Source of the DNA: JBNAGF01 sp049801055
GTDB lineage: Bacteria > Pseudomonadota > Alphaproteobacteria > Rhodobacterales > Rhodobacteraceae
Length of the DNA stretch: 64,000 bases
Assembly (NCBI RefSeq): GCF_049801055.1
Contig: NZ_JBNAGF010000004.1
Span: 62,001-126,000, forward strand
Direction: 5' to 3'
Shown here piece after piece: positions 9,137 through 17,559 of this stretch. Numbering within the stretch: position 1 is the stretch's first letter; each line of letters starts with the position of its first letter. The position numbers and the translations under genes are program-made. The notes beneath the pieces were generated by a model. That model searched no databases, had not been told where the DNA came from, and saw only the letters and a list, made by a program, of their open reading frames with translations.

Positions 9137-10123
9137 TCAGAGGAAGCCGAGCTTCTTCATCAGGTCGCCGATGACCTGTTCCTGACCTTCGAGGAAGGTT
9201 TTGAAGTCATCACCAGAGTTGTGGATGTTGACCCAGCCGTTACGGGCACGGACTTCTTCCCATTCAGGCGTGTCGTACATCTTGGAGATGGCGTCCTGAT
9301 ACATGGCCAGCTTGTCCTCGGGGAGACCGGGTGCTGCGAAGAACCCACGCCAGTTCACAAAGGTCGTGTCGATCCCCTGCTCTTTCATAGTCGGCGCATC
9401 GCCATAGGCCGCCACGCGGTCATCCGAGGTCACACCCAAAATTTTGACTTCTCCAGCCTCTGCAAGTGCAACAGCCTCGGAGAACCCAGTGGAAAGCGCT
9501 GCAATCTCACCCGACAGCAGTGCCGCCATGGCTTTACCGCCCGCGTCATAGGGGATGTACTTTACAGCCAGCGCATCTTTGCCAGCGGCCTCCATGACCA
9601 TCGCGGCCACAAGATGATCCATGCCACCCGGAACAGAACCTCCGCCAATCGCTGTGCCGTTCGGGTCAGCGTCAAACGCGGCCATCAGATCGCCCATTGA
9701 ACTCAATGCACTGTCTTTGTGTACGACAATCGCGGCATAGTCACCTATGGTTCCGGAAACCAGAGTCAGGTCGCGGAAATTATGGGGAAACACCCCGGTC
9801 AGCGAACGGATCACGATGGGTGTGGAATTTACCATCATCGTGTTGTGCAGGCTGTCGGCATTCTCGATCAGATAGCCGATCGCCTTGCCGCCACCGCCAC
9901 CGGACATGTTTTCATAGCTGGCATTGCCCACCAGCCCGGACTTGGTCAGTGCCTCACCCGTGCCGCGGGCCGTGCCATCCCAGCCGCCGCCGGCGCCGCC
10001 GGGAATCAGAAAGTGGATGCTATCCACGACCTGTTCTGCCGTGGCCAGCGTGGCCGAGCCCAGGCTCAGGGTTGCGGCAGCCGCCAGCATGAGGGCGCGA
10101 CGGCCCAGAGTGAGTTGTGTCAT
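9137..10123 (-). CDS. tctC: Tripartite tricarboxylate transporter substrate-binding protein TctC
   Basis: 328 residues with a Sec signal peptide (RRALMLAAAATLSLGSATLATA, cleavage near residue 25), so it is periplasmic. IHFLIPGGAGGGWDGTARG is the glycine-rich first ligand loop of TctC (Bug) proteins. GSVPGGMDHLVAAM and YIPYDAGGKAMAALLSGEI are further family blocks. It binds the carboxylate and presents it to TctAB, and in related systems also to the TctE sensor. The start at 10123 has AGGGAG at good spacing; the open frame extends 59 codons upstream across the divergent promoter region, which is unlikely to be translated. Confidence 0.93.
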   Translation of the reverse strand: MTQLTLGRRALMLAAAATLSLGSATLATAEQVVDSIHFLIPGGAGGGWDGTARGTGEALTKSGLVGNASYENMSGGGGGKAIGYLIENADSLHNTMMVNSTPIVIRSLTGVFPHNFRDLTLVSGTIGDYAAIVVHKDSALSSMGDLMAAFDADPNGTAIGGGSVPGGMDHLVAAMVMEAAGKDALAVKYIPYDAGGKAMAALLSGEIAALSTGFSEAVALAEAGEVKILGVTSDDRVAAYGDAPTMKEQGIDTTFVNWRGFFAAPGLPEDKLAMYQDAISKMYDTPEWEEVRARNGWVNIHNSGDDFKTFLEGQEQVIGDLMKKLGFL

Positions 10124-10235
10124 TGCGATTTCTCCCTGTTGACAGCGACCACGCGGGCCGCCCATCTGGGAAGACAACCTCACCAAGCTGACACGGACCT
10201 GACACGAACTGACAGGATCTCCGGGAACAGGAAGT
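10124..10235. promoter_or_regulatory. Divergent promoter region between tctC and tctD
   Basis: 112 bases separate the starts of the uptake operon and the regulator operon. The segment contains the repeated element CTGACA(C/G): CTGACACGGAC, CTGACACGAAC and CTGACAGGATC within about 35 bases. This is the kind of short direct repeat that an OmpR-type regulator such as TctD could bind. No consensus -35/-10 pair is clear. The operator role is inferred. Confidence 0.5.
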
Positions 10236-10901
10236 ATGCGGTACCTGCTGATCGAAGATAACCCCAGCCTGGCCAATGCGGTGCTCGGGCGGCTGACCAT
10301 GGCGGGCCATGTGGTCGATCACGCCGACACGCTGGAACAAGCCGCAGACTACATGGCCGTTGGATCTTATGATCTGATTTTGCTGGATATAATGCTTCCG
10401 GACGGGGACGGTCGGGACTTTCTGGAGCGCCACAGAGCTGCCTCGGATGCGACGCCTGTCATCGTGCTGACTGCACGTTCAGAAGTCTCTGACCGGGTGG
10501 GTGTTCTCGACCTCGGCGCGGACGATTACATCACCAAACCTTTCGACTTTTCCGAGCTCGAAGCCCGTTGCCGCGCCGTCCTGCGACGACAAGGTGGGAC
10601 CGCGCGCAACCTGCAAACCCTTGGTGATGTGCGGTTCGATTCGCTGGCTGGAACTTTGGAAATTGACGGGAAGGTGATCCACCTGAGAAATCGGGAATTG
10701 CGACTGTTCGAGGTTTTTGCGGGTGCGCCCGAGCAGATCTTTTCGAAATCAAAACTGGTGGATAGGCTATTTTCCTACGACGAAGAAGTCTCGGAAAACG
10801 CGATCGAGGTTTATGTCGGTCGCCTCCGCCGACACCTACGCGGCAGTCAGGTTCAGATTGCTACTGAACGCGGCCTTGGCTACCGGCTAACCCTGACATG
10901 A
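10236..10901 (+). CDS. tctD: OmpR-family response regulator TctD
   Basis: 221 residues. The N-terminal receiver domain has the acidic pair in LLIEDNPSL, the phosphoacceptor aspartate D51 in YDLILLDIMLPDGDG, and the lysine in DDYITKPF. The C-terminal winged-helix domain (about 125-221) has LRNRELRLFEVF and the recognition-helix region VSENAIEVYVGRLRRHL. It is expected to activate the divergent tctCBA operon after phosphorylation by TctE. The stop overlaps the tctE start by 4 bases (ATGA), which indicates translational coupling. Confidence 0.92.
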   Translation: MRYLLIEDNPSLANAVLGRLTMAGHVVDHADTLEQAADYMAVGSYDLILLDIMLPDGDGRDFLERHRAASDATPVIVLTARSEVSDRVGVLDLGADDYITKPFDFSELEARCRAVLRRQGGTARNLQTLGDVRFDSLAGTLEIDGKVIHLRNRELRLFEVFAGAPEQIFSKSKLVDRLFSYDEEVSENAIEVYVGRLRRHLRGSQVQIATERGLGYRLTLT

Positions 10902-12280
10902 GGGAACAGATCAACAGACGTGGCTCTATCCTTCGCCAGCTGCTGGTCGTTCTTCTGGCTGGTGCGGCTCTGCTCGCTGTCATTCTGTTTCTACTTGTCC
11001 AGAGTTTTGCCCTTCGTCTTTCAGAGGAAAGCCAAGACAACATACTGGCAGCCTCTGTCACATCCATTCTTGATGCGGTTTCGGTGCAAGAGGGCGAATT
11101 GGTGCTCGATCTGCCATACTCTGCTTTTTCAATGCTCGGCAACTTGAGCGACGACCGCGTATTCTATGCAATTCGGGAAAATGGCACCTTTCTCACTGGC
11201 TACGAGGATCTTCCAGAAGTCTCAAACCCCTCGCCGGAAGAAGCCCGGTTCATAACCGCCCAATACCAAAACGAAGAGGTTCGCGTAGTGTCCGCAGCCC
11301 GGCAATTGTTCGTAGACGGGCGGCTTGTCATGTTGAGCGCTTCGGTCGGGCAGACTCGTCAGGCGCAGGCGATCACTTTGAAAAGAATTTCCCGCAATGC
11401 GGGCGCGCTGGGAATAGGTTTTTTTCTATCCACCGCGCTTCTGGCCTATTTTGCCGGCCGGGCTGCGATAGCGCCTTTGGAGCGACTGACCGCATCTGTC
11501 ACACGCCGCGGTCCGCAGGACTTGCGACCAGTCGCTGCCCCTGTGCCACGGGAAATGGCCCCTTTGGTGTCCGCACTTAACGGGTTCATGGAGCGCCTCA
11601 AGACATCCTTGGCCAGATCCGAAGATTTCATCGCCGAGGCCGCACACCGGGTCCGTACCCCGCTGGCCACGGTTCGCACGCAGGCGGAAACTACGCTCAT
11701 GCGCGTCGACCGGGACGAGAACAGAACCAGCCTGCGCGAGATGATCCGGGCCATCGACGAAAGCAGCCGCGCCGCCGGCCAATTGCTGGATCACGCAATG
11801 GTTTCGTTTCGCGCCGATCACCTCGAAGCCGAAGAGATCGATCTGTCGCAACTTGCGGCGGACATGGTGCACCGGCTGGGGCCATTAGCTGATTTGCGCG
11901 ACATTTCGATGTTTCTGGATGCGCCAGACCCGGTCCGAAGCACAGGCGACCCGATCCTGATTCAAAATGCTCTGCGCAACCTGCTGGACAATGCTATCAA
12001 GTATTCTCAGGCAGAAGGCGAAGTCGCCGTTTCGGTTCGGGCAAAGAACGGTTTGGCTTGCGTCGAGGTGCGGGATCAGGGAATCGGGTTTCCCGAAAAA
12101 GGCGCCGAGGCACTGACAGGGCGCTTTATCCGCGGTTCCAATGTCGAAACCGTCGTAGGATCAGGTCTTGGCCTCACCATCGCAGACGAAGTCGTTGGCG
12201 CGCACGGCGGTTCGCTTTCAATCCACAATAACTCGGAAGGGCCCGGCGCATGCGTCACCATGTTCTTTCCCTTGCTCTGA
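10898..12280 (+). CDS. tctE: Sensor histidine kinase TctE
   Basis: 460 residues. TM1 is at about residues 12-34 (LLVVLLAGAALLAVILFLLV), followed by a periplasmic segment to about residue 160 and TM2 near residues 163-187. A HAMP-like linker comes next, then HisKA with the phosphoacceptor H250 in AAHRVRTPLATVRTQ. The ATPase domain shows the N box (NALRNLLDNAIKYS), G1 (RDQGIGF) and G2 (GSGLGL). It senses a carboxylate outside and phosphorylates TctD. Its 3' end overlaps the next gene by 31 bases, tying the kinase to a second binding protein. Confidence 0.92.
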   Translation: MREQINRRGSILRQLLVVLLAGAALLAVILFLLVQSFALRLSEESQDNILAASVTSILDAVSVQEGELVLDLPYSAFSMLGNLSDDRVFYAIRENGTFLTGYEDLPEVSNPSPEEARFITAQYQNEEVRVVSAARQLFVDGRLVMLSASVGQTRQAQAITLKRISRNAGALGIGFFLSTALLAYFAGRAAIAPLERLTASVTRRGPQDLRPVAAPVPREMAPLVSALNGFMERLKTSLARSEDFIAEAAHRVRTPLATVRTQAETTLMRVDRDENRTSLREMIRAIDESSRAAGQLLDHAMVSFRADHLEAEEIDLSQLAADMVHRLGPLADLRDISMFLDAPDPVRSTGDPILIQNALRNLLDNAIKYSQAEGEVAVSVRAKNGLACVEVRDQGIGFPEKGAEALTGRFIRGSNVETVVGSGLGLTIADEVVGAHGGSLSIHNNSEGPGACVTMFFPLL

Positions 12281-13275
12281 TTGCATTCGCGACAATCTCC
12301 CATGCCTTCGAAATCGAAGACCACAGGGGCTTTGGGGCGGACGAGGCCATCCATGAACTGCGCATCATATCAACGGCCGATATCGATGTCTTCGAACCAA
12401 TCGTCGAAAGGTTTCTCGAGGAAAATCCCCGTGTCTCGATCGAATATACAGTCGCGTCCTCGGCACAGATCATGCAGGCTCTAACGGTCGAAAACGCTTC
12501 GTTCGACATCGTGATCTCCAGTGCGATGGATCTTCAGACGAAGCTGGCAAATGACGGGTTCAGCCGGGCGCACCGGTCTTCGGCAACTCAGGAACTTCCG
12601 GAATGGGCCAAGTGGCGCGATCACTTGTTTGCCTTTACTCAGGAGCCAGCTGCGATCGTGGTTTCCCGCAAGGCTTTTGACGGGCTTCCGCTTCCCCGGA
12701 CGCGGCAGGAACTCATCACTGTCCTGCGCGACCACCCAGACAGATTCCGTGGTAGGATAGGAACCTACGACCTCCGCACGTCGGGACTAGGTTATCTGTT
12801 TGCCACTCAGGATGCCCGGACTTCGGAAACGTTCTGGCGATTGACGGAGGTAATGGGTGGGCTTGATCCCAAACTGTTTTGCTGTTCGTCCGACATGATT
12901 GACGCAGTGGCCAGCGAAGAGCTTGCCGTGGCCTACAACGTCCTTGGCAGCTATGCCCTTGCCCGCCGCGATGAAGGGGCATTCGAAATCCTGCTGCCTC
13001 AAGATTTCACTACAGTCATGCTGCGCACGGCGCTTGTTCCGCAAAACGCCCGTGATCCTGAGTTGGCCGGCTCATTTATTGACCACCTTCTGCAATTCAC
13101 ATGGAATACAACTGCATTTGACGGATTTCCCTTTTCGCAATTCAACCCGAATGCAACGCCGCAAGACGCACATCTCAGGCGGATCCGGATGGGGCCCGGC
13201 CTCTTGGTCTATCTGGATCAATACAAAAAGCGCATCTTTCAGACCGAATGGGAACGCGCGATCCTTCAAAACTAA
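12250..13275 (+). CDS. Periplasmic solute-binding protein of the iron/2-aminoethylphosphonate type, linked to tctDE
   Basis: 341 residues with a short signal peptide (RHHVLSLALIAFATISHAF), so the product is periplasmic. The blocks LRIISTADIDVFEPIVERF and FDIVISSAMDLQTKLANDGF fit the bacterial extracellular solute-binding fold related to Fe(III)/thiamine-type binding proteins. No permease or ATPase genes adjoin it. The ATG lies inside tctE (31-base overlap), so translation is coupled to the kinase. It may act as a sensory accessory to TctE rather than in transport. That is inferred from gene order only. Confidence 0.75.
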   Translation: MRHHVLSLALIAFATISHAFEIEDHRGFGADEAIHELRIISTADIDVFEPIVERFLEENPRVSIEYTVASSAQIMQALTVENASFDIVISSAMDLQTKLANDGFSRAHRSSATQELPEWAKWRDHLFAFTQEPAAIVVSRKAFDGLPLPRTRQELITVLRDHPDRFRGRIGTYDLRTSGLGYLFATQDARTSETFWRLTEVMGGLDPKLFCCSSDMIDAVASEELAVAYNVLGSYALARRDEGAFEILLPQDFTTVMLRTALVPQNARDPELAGSFIDHLLQFTWNTTAFDGFPFSQFNPNATPQDAHLRRIRMGPGLLVYLDQYKKRIFQTEWERAILQN

Positions 13276-13368
13276 CGATCATTGCGCCGCCCGGCCACGG
13301 GTGATCTTGCAAGGGTGGCTGCGGATGTGAAACATCGGTTCAGACAGACAAATCTGGAAATGCAGTCC

Positions 13369-14319
13369 ATGACCCAAACCGACGCTTCGCACACAACCCA
13401 TGATTCCGAAGAGGACATCCGCAATCGGGACATACAGATCTATGTGAATGGCGACATTGTTCATCGAGACGACGCCAAGGTGTCGGTCTATGATTCTGGA
13501 TTCATGCTGGGCGACGGCATGTGGGAAGGGATGCGGCTCTATGATGGGGTCTGGGCCTTTTTCGACGAGCATATGGACCGCTTTTTGAACTCCTGCAAAG
13601 CGGTCTCGTTAGACGTTGGAATGGACAAGGCGGGCATTCTTGAGGCGCTGGAGCAAACAGCCGCGGCCAACGCAATGCAAACGGATGTTCATTGCCGCCT
13701 CATGTTGACGCGCGGAACAAAGGTCAAACCCTTCCAGCACCCGTCTCTCAGCCGATCAGGGCCAACGCTCGTAATCATCATGGAGCATTCAACACCGAAA
13801 TCGAGCCTGCAATCAGCCGGCATTCGGCTGGCGACGGTTCCGCAGGTGCGCGGACTGCCGATGAGTCAAGATGCGAAATTCAACAGCCACTCCAAACTGA
13901 ACTGTGTAATTGCCTGTCTGCAAGCCGAGCAAGCCGGAGCCGATGAAGGTTTGATGCTTGATCCGCATGGCTTCGTGAATACGACCAATGCGTGCAACTT
14001 CTTCATTGTTCGACGCGGAGAGGTTTGGACATCAACCGGCGACTATTGCATGAACGGGGTCACCCGGCAGAAGGTTATTGATCTCTGCCGTGCGAACGGA
14101 ATCCCGGTGTTCGAAAAGAACTACTCGCTCTACGAAGCATATGGTGCCGACGAAGCTTTTTTGACCGGGACGTTCGGTGCACAGACACCCGTGGCCGAAA
14201 TCGACGGGAAGCGGATCGGGGATCTCTCCGGGGCCGGGCCTGTCACCCAGAGAATTCAGTCTCTCTACAAAAATTTGATCGCCCGGCATGTATCCGATCA
14301 GAACAAGATCAAAAGATAA
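13369..14319 (+). CDS. Class IV aminotransferase (D-amino-acid / branched-chain aminotransferase-like)
   Basis: 316 residues of a fold-type IV PLP enzyme. Near the N-terminus is the family block DAKVSVYDSGFMLGDGMWEGMR. The PLP-binding lysine is in FNSHSKLNCV, and downstream is TTNACNFFIVRRGEVWT, then the cofactor-phosphate region NGVTRQKVIDLC. Members include BCAT (IlvE), D-alanine aminotransferase and 4-amino-4-deoxychorismate lyase; the sequence alone does not separate them. The open frame extends 29 codons upstream. I chose the ATG at 13369 because a weak GGAA lies about ten bases upstream and homologues start close to here. It may be transcribed with the downstream FAH-family gene (96-base gap). 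Confidence 0.85.
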   Translation: MTQTDASHTTHDSEEDIRNRDIQIYVNGDIVHRDDAKVSVYDSGFMLGDGMWEGMRLYDGVWAFFDEHMDRFLNSCKAVSLDVGMDKAGILEALEQTAAANAMQTDVHCRLMLTRGTKVKPFQHPSLSRSGPTLVIIMEHSTPKSSLQSAGIRLATVPQVRGLPMSQDAKFNSHSKLNCVIACLQAEQAGADEGLMLDPHGFVNTTNACNFFIVRRGEVWTSTGDYCMNGVTRQKVIDLCRANGIPVFEKNYSLYEAYGADEAFLTGTFGAQTPVAEIDGKRIGDLSGAGPVTQRIQSLYKNLIARHVSDQNKIKR

Positions 14320-14415
14320 TCAGCGCTCCAGATCAGGGCCAATCTTGCCGTGGCTTCACGTGGATCAGGCCGTTTTGGCCCTTGACCATCCACTGCAGAA
14401 CAAAGGATCTCAGAT

Positions 14416-15273
14416 ATGAAGCTTCTTAGGTATGGGCCGGCTGGCAACGAACGGCCCGGACTGCTGGACGACAACAATCAGGTGCGGGATTTGTCCGGGC
14501 ATGTTGACGATATCGCTGGTTCGACCTTGCTGCCCGACGGCCTCAAGGCGCTGCAAGGACTGGACCCGAATTCACTTCCTGCTGTTCCAGGAACACCGCA
14601 GCACGACTTGCGCCTTGGACCCTGTGTGGGCCGGGTCGGAAAGTTCATCTGCATCGGTCTGAACTATGCCGATCACGCCGAGGAAGCAGGAATGCCGATC
14701 CCCCCGGAACCCGTGATTTTCAGCAAATGGACGTCGAGCATTAGCGGCCCGGATGACGATGTCGAACTGCCACGAGAATCCCGAAAGGTTGACTGGGAGC
14801 TTGAACTGGCGGTCGTCATCGGGAAAGGCGGACGTTACATCGACGAAGCGGATGCGCTGGATCACGTAGCCGGATTTTGTATCGCAAACGACGTATCCGA
14901 GCGCGAATTTCAGCTGGAACGCGCCGGCACCTGGGACAAAGGCAAGGGTTGCGACACCTTCGGGCCGGTCGGTCCTTGGCTGGTCACACCGGACGAAGTG
15001 GGAGATTTCGACAATCTCGCAATGTGGCTGGACGTGGACGGGCATCGGTATCAGGAAGGCAGCACGTCGACGATGGTTTTCAAGGTCCCTCACCTGATCA
15101 GCTATTGCAGCCGCTTCATGAGCCTACAGCCCGGCGACATCATCTCGACGGGAACACCTCCGGGTGTGGGGATGGGGCAAAAGCCGCCCGTCTATCTGGG
15201 CCCCGGTCAGGTGATGCGTCTTCACATCCAAGGGCTCGGAAATCAGACCCAGACCGTTCGGCCTGCCGATTAG
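14416..15273 (+). CDS. Fumarylacetoacetate hydrolase family protein
   Basis: 285 residues, the usual length for the short FAH family (2-hydroxyhepta-2,4-diene-1,7-dioate isomerase or ureidoglycolate lyase-like). GLNYADHAEEAGMPIP is the family block that precedes the substrate-binding loop. DWELELAVVIGKGG supplies the two metal-binding glutamates, and ANDVSERE the metal-binding aspartate region. GDIISTGTPPGVGMG is the conserved C-terminal signature. These enzymes cleave or isomerise C-C bonds in beta-dicarbonyl acids using Mg2+. The substrate is not evident. AAAGGA lies upstream of the ATG. Confidence 0.88.
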   Translation: MKLLRYGPAGNERPGLLDDNNQVRDLSGHVDDIAGSTLLPDGLKALQGLDPNSLPAVPGTPQHDLRLGPCVGRVGKFICIGLNYADHAEEAGMPIPPEPVIFSKWTSSISGPDDDVELPRESRKVDWELELAVVIGKGGRYIDEADALDHVAGFCIANDVSEREFQLERAGTWDKGKGCDTFGPVGPWLVTPDEVGDFDNLAMWLDVDGHRYQEGSTSTMVFKVPHLISYCSRFMSLQPGDIISTGTPPGVGMGQKPPVYLGPGQVMRLHIQGLGNQTQTVRPAD

Positions 15274-15335
15274 ATCGGGCTGAACAGAAAACCGAGAGTC
15301 GTGCTATACTGCCGCCTTTAACAAAGGAGGTAGAT

Positions 15336-15602
15336 ATGAAGTATATTGCTGCATGGGTATTTGAACCCGACAATGTTGACGCAATCATTGAGCGGTTCAT
15401 GAAAACAGGCGGTCTCCCTCCCGAGGGGGTAACCATGGAAGCGCGTTGGTTTGACGTAGCCGGTGGGCGCGGTTTTGCTGTTGCCGATTCAGATGATCCG
15501 GTTGCGGTTGCCAAATGGTGCCGTGCCTGGACCGATCTGATGTCATTCGAAATCATCCCGGTTATCGATGACGGACAGATGGCTCAGGTTCTTCAGGGAT
15601 AA
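15336..15602 (+). CDS. DUF3303-like small protein
   Basis: 88 residues with a near-perfect ribosome binding site (AAAGGAGGT, five bases before the ATG). The sequence is compact and soluble: MKYIAAWVFEPDNVDAIIER, an aromatic W in EARWFDVAGGRGFAV, and SFEIIPVIDDGQMAQ near the end. This pattern matches DUF3303, small ferredoxin-like alpha/beta barrel proteins of unknown function. It stands alone between the FAH-family gene and a weak hairpin. Confidence 0.75.
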   Translation: MKYIAAWVFEPDNVDAIIERFMKTGGLPPEGVTMEARWFDVAGGRGFAVADSDDPVAVAKWCRAWTDLMSFEIIPVIDDGQMAQVLQG

Positions 15603-15612
15603 ACACCTGCGT

Positions 15613-15637
15613 GCCCTGGCCCTTCACCGGGCCGGGC
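15613..15637 (+). terminator. Possible hairpin terminator after the DUF3303 gene
   Basis: GCCC-t-GGCCC pairs with GGGCCGGGC around a 6-nt loop, 10 bases after the stop. There is no clear T-run after it, so it may be a weak or Rho-assisted site. Confidence 0.45.
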
Positions 15638-15815
15638 AACAGCGCTCTTAGAGAACAATCAATTGTCGGCTTTGGCGCCCTGGTTTCAACAAGCAGCGCC
15701 AAATCTAGGCCAGGCGCGTTTGGTGAAAGTTTTTGCATCGCCCGTTCCGAATGCTGATACTGCCGAGGTATTGAAACAGACATTTTCGGGACGGGGACGC
15801 CACGAGCGACGCAAC

Positions 15816-17003
15816 ATGAAAAACGCCGCGGTAGTACTGATCACAGCGATGCTCTTTCTGGTGTCATTGGCTGGCCCATTGGTCGCCCGCGACCGCACCG
15901 TTGCGGATGCCTTCACGCTCGCGGAAGATCCGGCAGATGATTGGCGCACGCTGGACACTCCGCTGGGACGTACGATCACGCTGTATGGCCAGATCAGCCA
16001 GGCTTTTCTCGGTTACAACGATGGGCTTTCAACCAGAGCCTATTTCCCCGTCGACAATGACAATGCATCAACCCGGTTGGGGTTCCTGTGGGCATTGCGG
16101 TCGATCGGAAAATTCTCAGCGCGTGTTCGGTTTGAAGGGGGCTTAACCCCGAGATCGTCAAAGGATGTAAGCCAACTGGATTCGAACGGTGCCGGTTTCG
16201 AGCTTGACGGTTCGAACCTCAGAAAACTCGAGCTGATCCTGGATCACCCCGTCCTTGGCACCATCACAATTGGCCAGGGAAGCATGGCAACTGACGGTAT
16301 CTCCGAGATCGATTTCTCCAGAACCACTGTTACCGCATTTTCTGACCCGTCACCCTCTGCTGGCGGACAATTTATCCGGCGCACCGACAACCGGCTTTCC
16401 GCGCTGAGGATCAAAGACGTGTTCGACAATTTCGACGGAGATCGCGTGAGGGGCAGGGACATTGACGGCAACCGGGTTCTGAGAACCCGCTATGACCGGC
16501 AAATTACGGAAAACCTGAAGCTGTCGCTCGCGGTCGGCAAGGACGTTATCAACGGCACTCTGGACACCTATGCGGATGGTGCATTGCGATACCGGATCGA
16601 CACCGACACGTATCGGTTCGGCGGCGGTCTTGGACTGACCTTCAAAGGCAGCGAACGGGTCGTTGCGGCGTCAGGTTCGGTGGTGCTTCACTCAAACAAT
16701 CTCACCCTCACCCTTGCCGGCGCGCATAGCAACGAATCTGGAAAGTACCGCTACATCAAGGTTGGCAAGATCTGGAACCTGTTTCCTGTCGGCGACACAG
16801 CCATCTCGCTCGATTTCTACCACGGTTTCGATCTGGTGGGATCCGGCTCGGAGTCTCGTTCGATCGGGCTGGCTGCTGTACAGCATTTTGACGCCAACAA
16901 CACCGAGATCTTTGCACTGCTTCGCGGTTATTCATATGACGACGATTTTGCTGACTACAAAGACTCGCTCGCGTTCTTTACCGGCGCGAGGTGGAAGTTC
17001 TGA
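15816..17003 (+). CDS. Porin-like outer-membrane beta-barrel protein
   Basis: 395 residues. The N-terminus has a signal peptide (KNAAVVLITAMLFLVSLAGP...A), so it is exported. The rest shows alternating hydrophobic/polar strands typical of a beta-barrel, for example TITLYGQISQAFLGYND, FSARVRFEGGL and SIGLAAVQHFDANNTEIFAL. It ends in an aromatic residue (FFTGARWKF), the sorting signal for the BAM complex. It resembles the porin-like proteins of Rhodobacteraceae but has no specific motif that names a substrate. The ATG at 15816 begins the signal peptide; the frame is open 51 codons further upstream but that part is not signal-like. Confidence 0.8.
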   Translation: MKNAAVVLITAMLFLVSLAGPLVARDRTVADAFTLAEDPADDWRTLDTPLGRTITLYGQISQAFLGYNDGLSTRAYFPVDNDNASTRLGFLWALRSIGKFSARVRFEGGLTPRSSKDVSQLDSNGAGFELDGSNLRKLELILDHPVLGTITIGQGSMATDGISEIDFSRTTVTAFSDPSPSAGGQFIRRTDNRLSALRIKDVFDNFDGDRVRGRDIDGNRVLRTRYDRQITENLKLSLAVGKDVINGTLDTYADGALRYRIDTDTYRFGGGLGLTFKGSERVVAASGSVVLHSNNLTLTLAGAHSNESGKYRYIKVGKIWNLFPVGDTAISLDFYHGFDLVGSGSESRSIGLAAVQHFDANNTEIFALLRGYSYDDDFADYKDSLAFFTGARWKF

Positions 17004-17320
17004 AACGGTGCGCGCAAATTGCGCAGCGACATTCCAGTTACCGAACACCGATCCTTCTGCAAGTTTTTGTGAAGTCATCCAGAGCCTTCGGCGCAAAGCC
17101 AAAAGCGTCACGAGGTCATTAGTTGCTTTCCGGCATTAACGATTAACGATTGGTGACAGAAGCAACTGCAATCGGGGTCGTGCAATACAGCCACGCCGAC
17201 CGCGATCTGATCTCGGATGCTGGCTAAATCCAGACTAACCGAATAGATTGCTGGGCGTTTCATAGCGTGGCCTTTCATTGGTCAGCAGTTCGGCGAAGCG
17301 GTCCCCCGCCGAATGAAATC
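17004..17320. other. Intergenic region, no recognised gene
   Basis: No frame here has family resemblance or a convincing ribosome binding site with a long product. It contains a short direct repeat (ATTAACGATTAACGATTGG near 17137). It separates the porin-like gene from the minus-strand AsmA transcription unit and may hold terminators or promoters I cannot define. Confidence 0.4.
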
Positions 17321-17443
17321 TCAGTGGAATTCGTTTACTCGGTTCTGCATGGAATGGCAGCTCTGCGCAGATCCGATTACATTACGGGTGAAAATCCGAG
17401 CGATCTTTACGATGCGGGTTTCGAAGGTCCTTATGGTGGTCAT
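17321..17443 (-). CDS. Candidate small ORF, 40 residues, unknown
   Basis: On the minus strand an ATG at 17443 is preceded by a good ribosome binding site (GGGAGG, eight bases upstream) and opens a 40-codon frame ending in TGA. The product would be small and basic (MTTIRTFETRIVKIARIFTR at the N-terminus), with no recognisable domain. It lies 116 bases downstream of the AsmA-family gene on the same strand. The only support is the ribosome binding site and the arrangement. It may be a chance ORF. Confidence 0.3.
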   Translation of the reverse strand: MTTIRTFETRIVKIARIFTRNVIGSAQSCHSMQNRVNEFH

Positions 17444-17559
17444 CTTCTTTTCCTCCCAGTGGCATCAACAGCCTGGATACAATTTGCATAATACCGAGCC
17501 GCCAGTCTGTGAAGCCGTTCACAAACCCAAAATTCCTTAAATCTTGGCGTATTCTGAGG

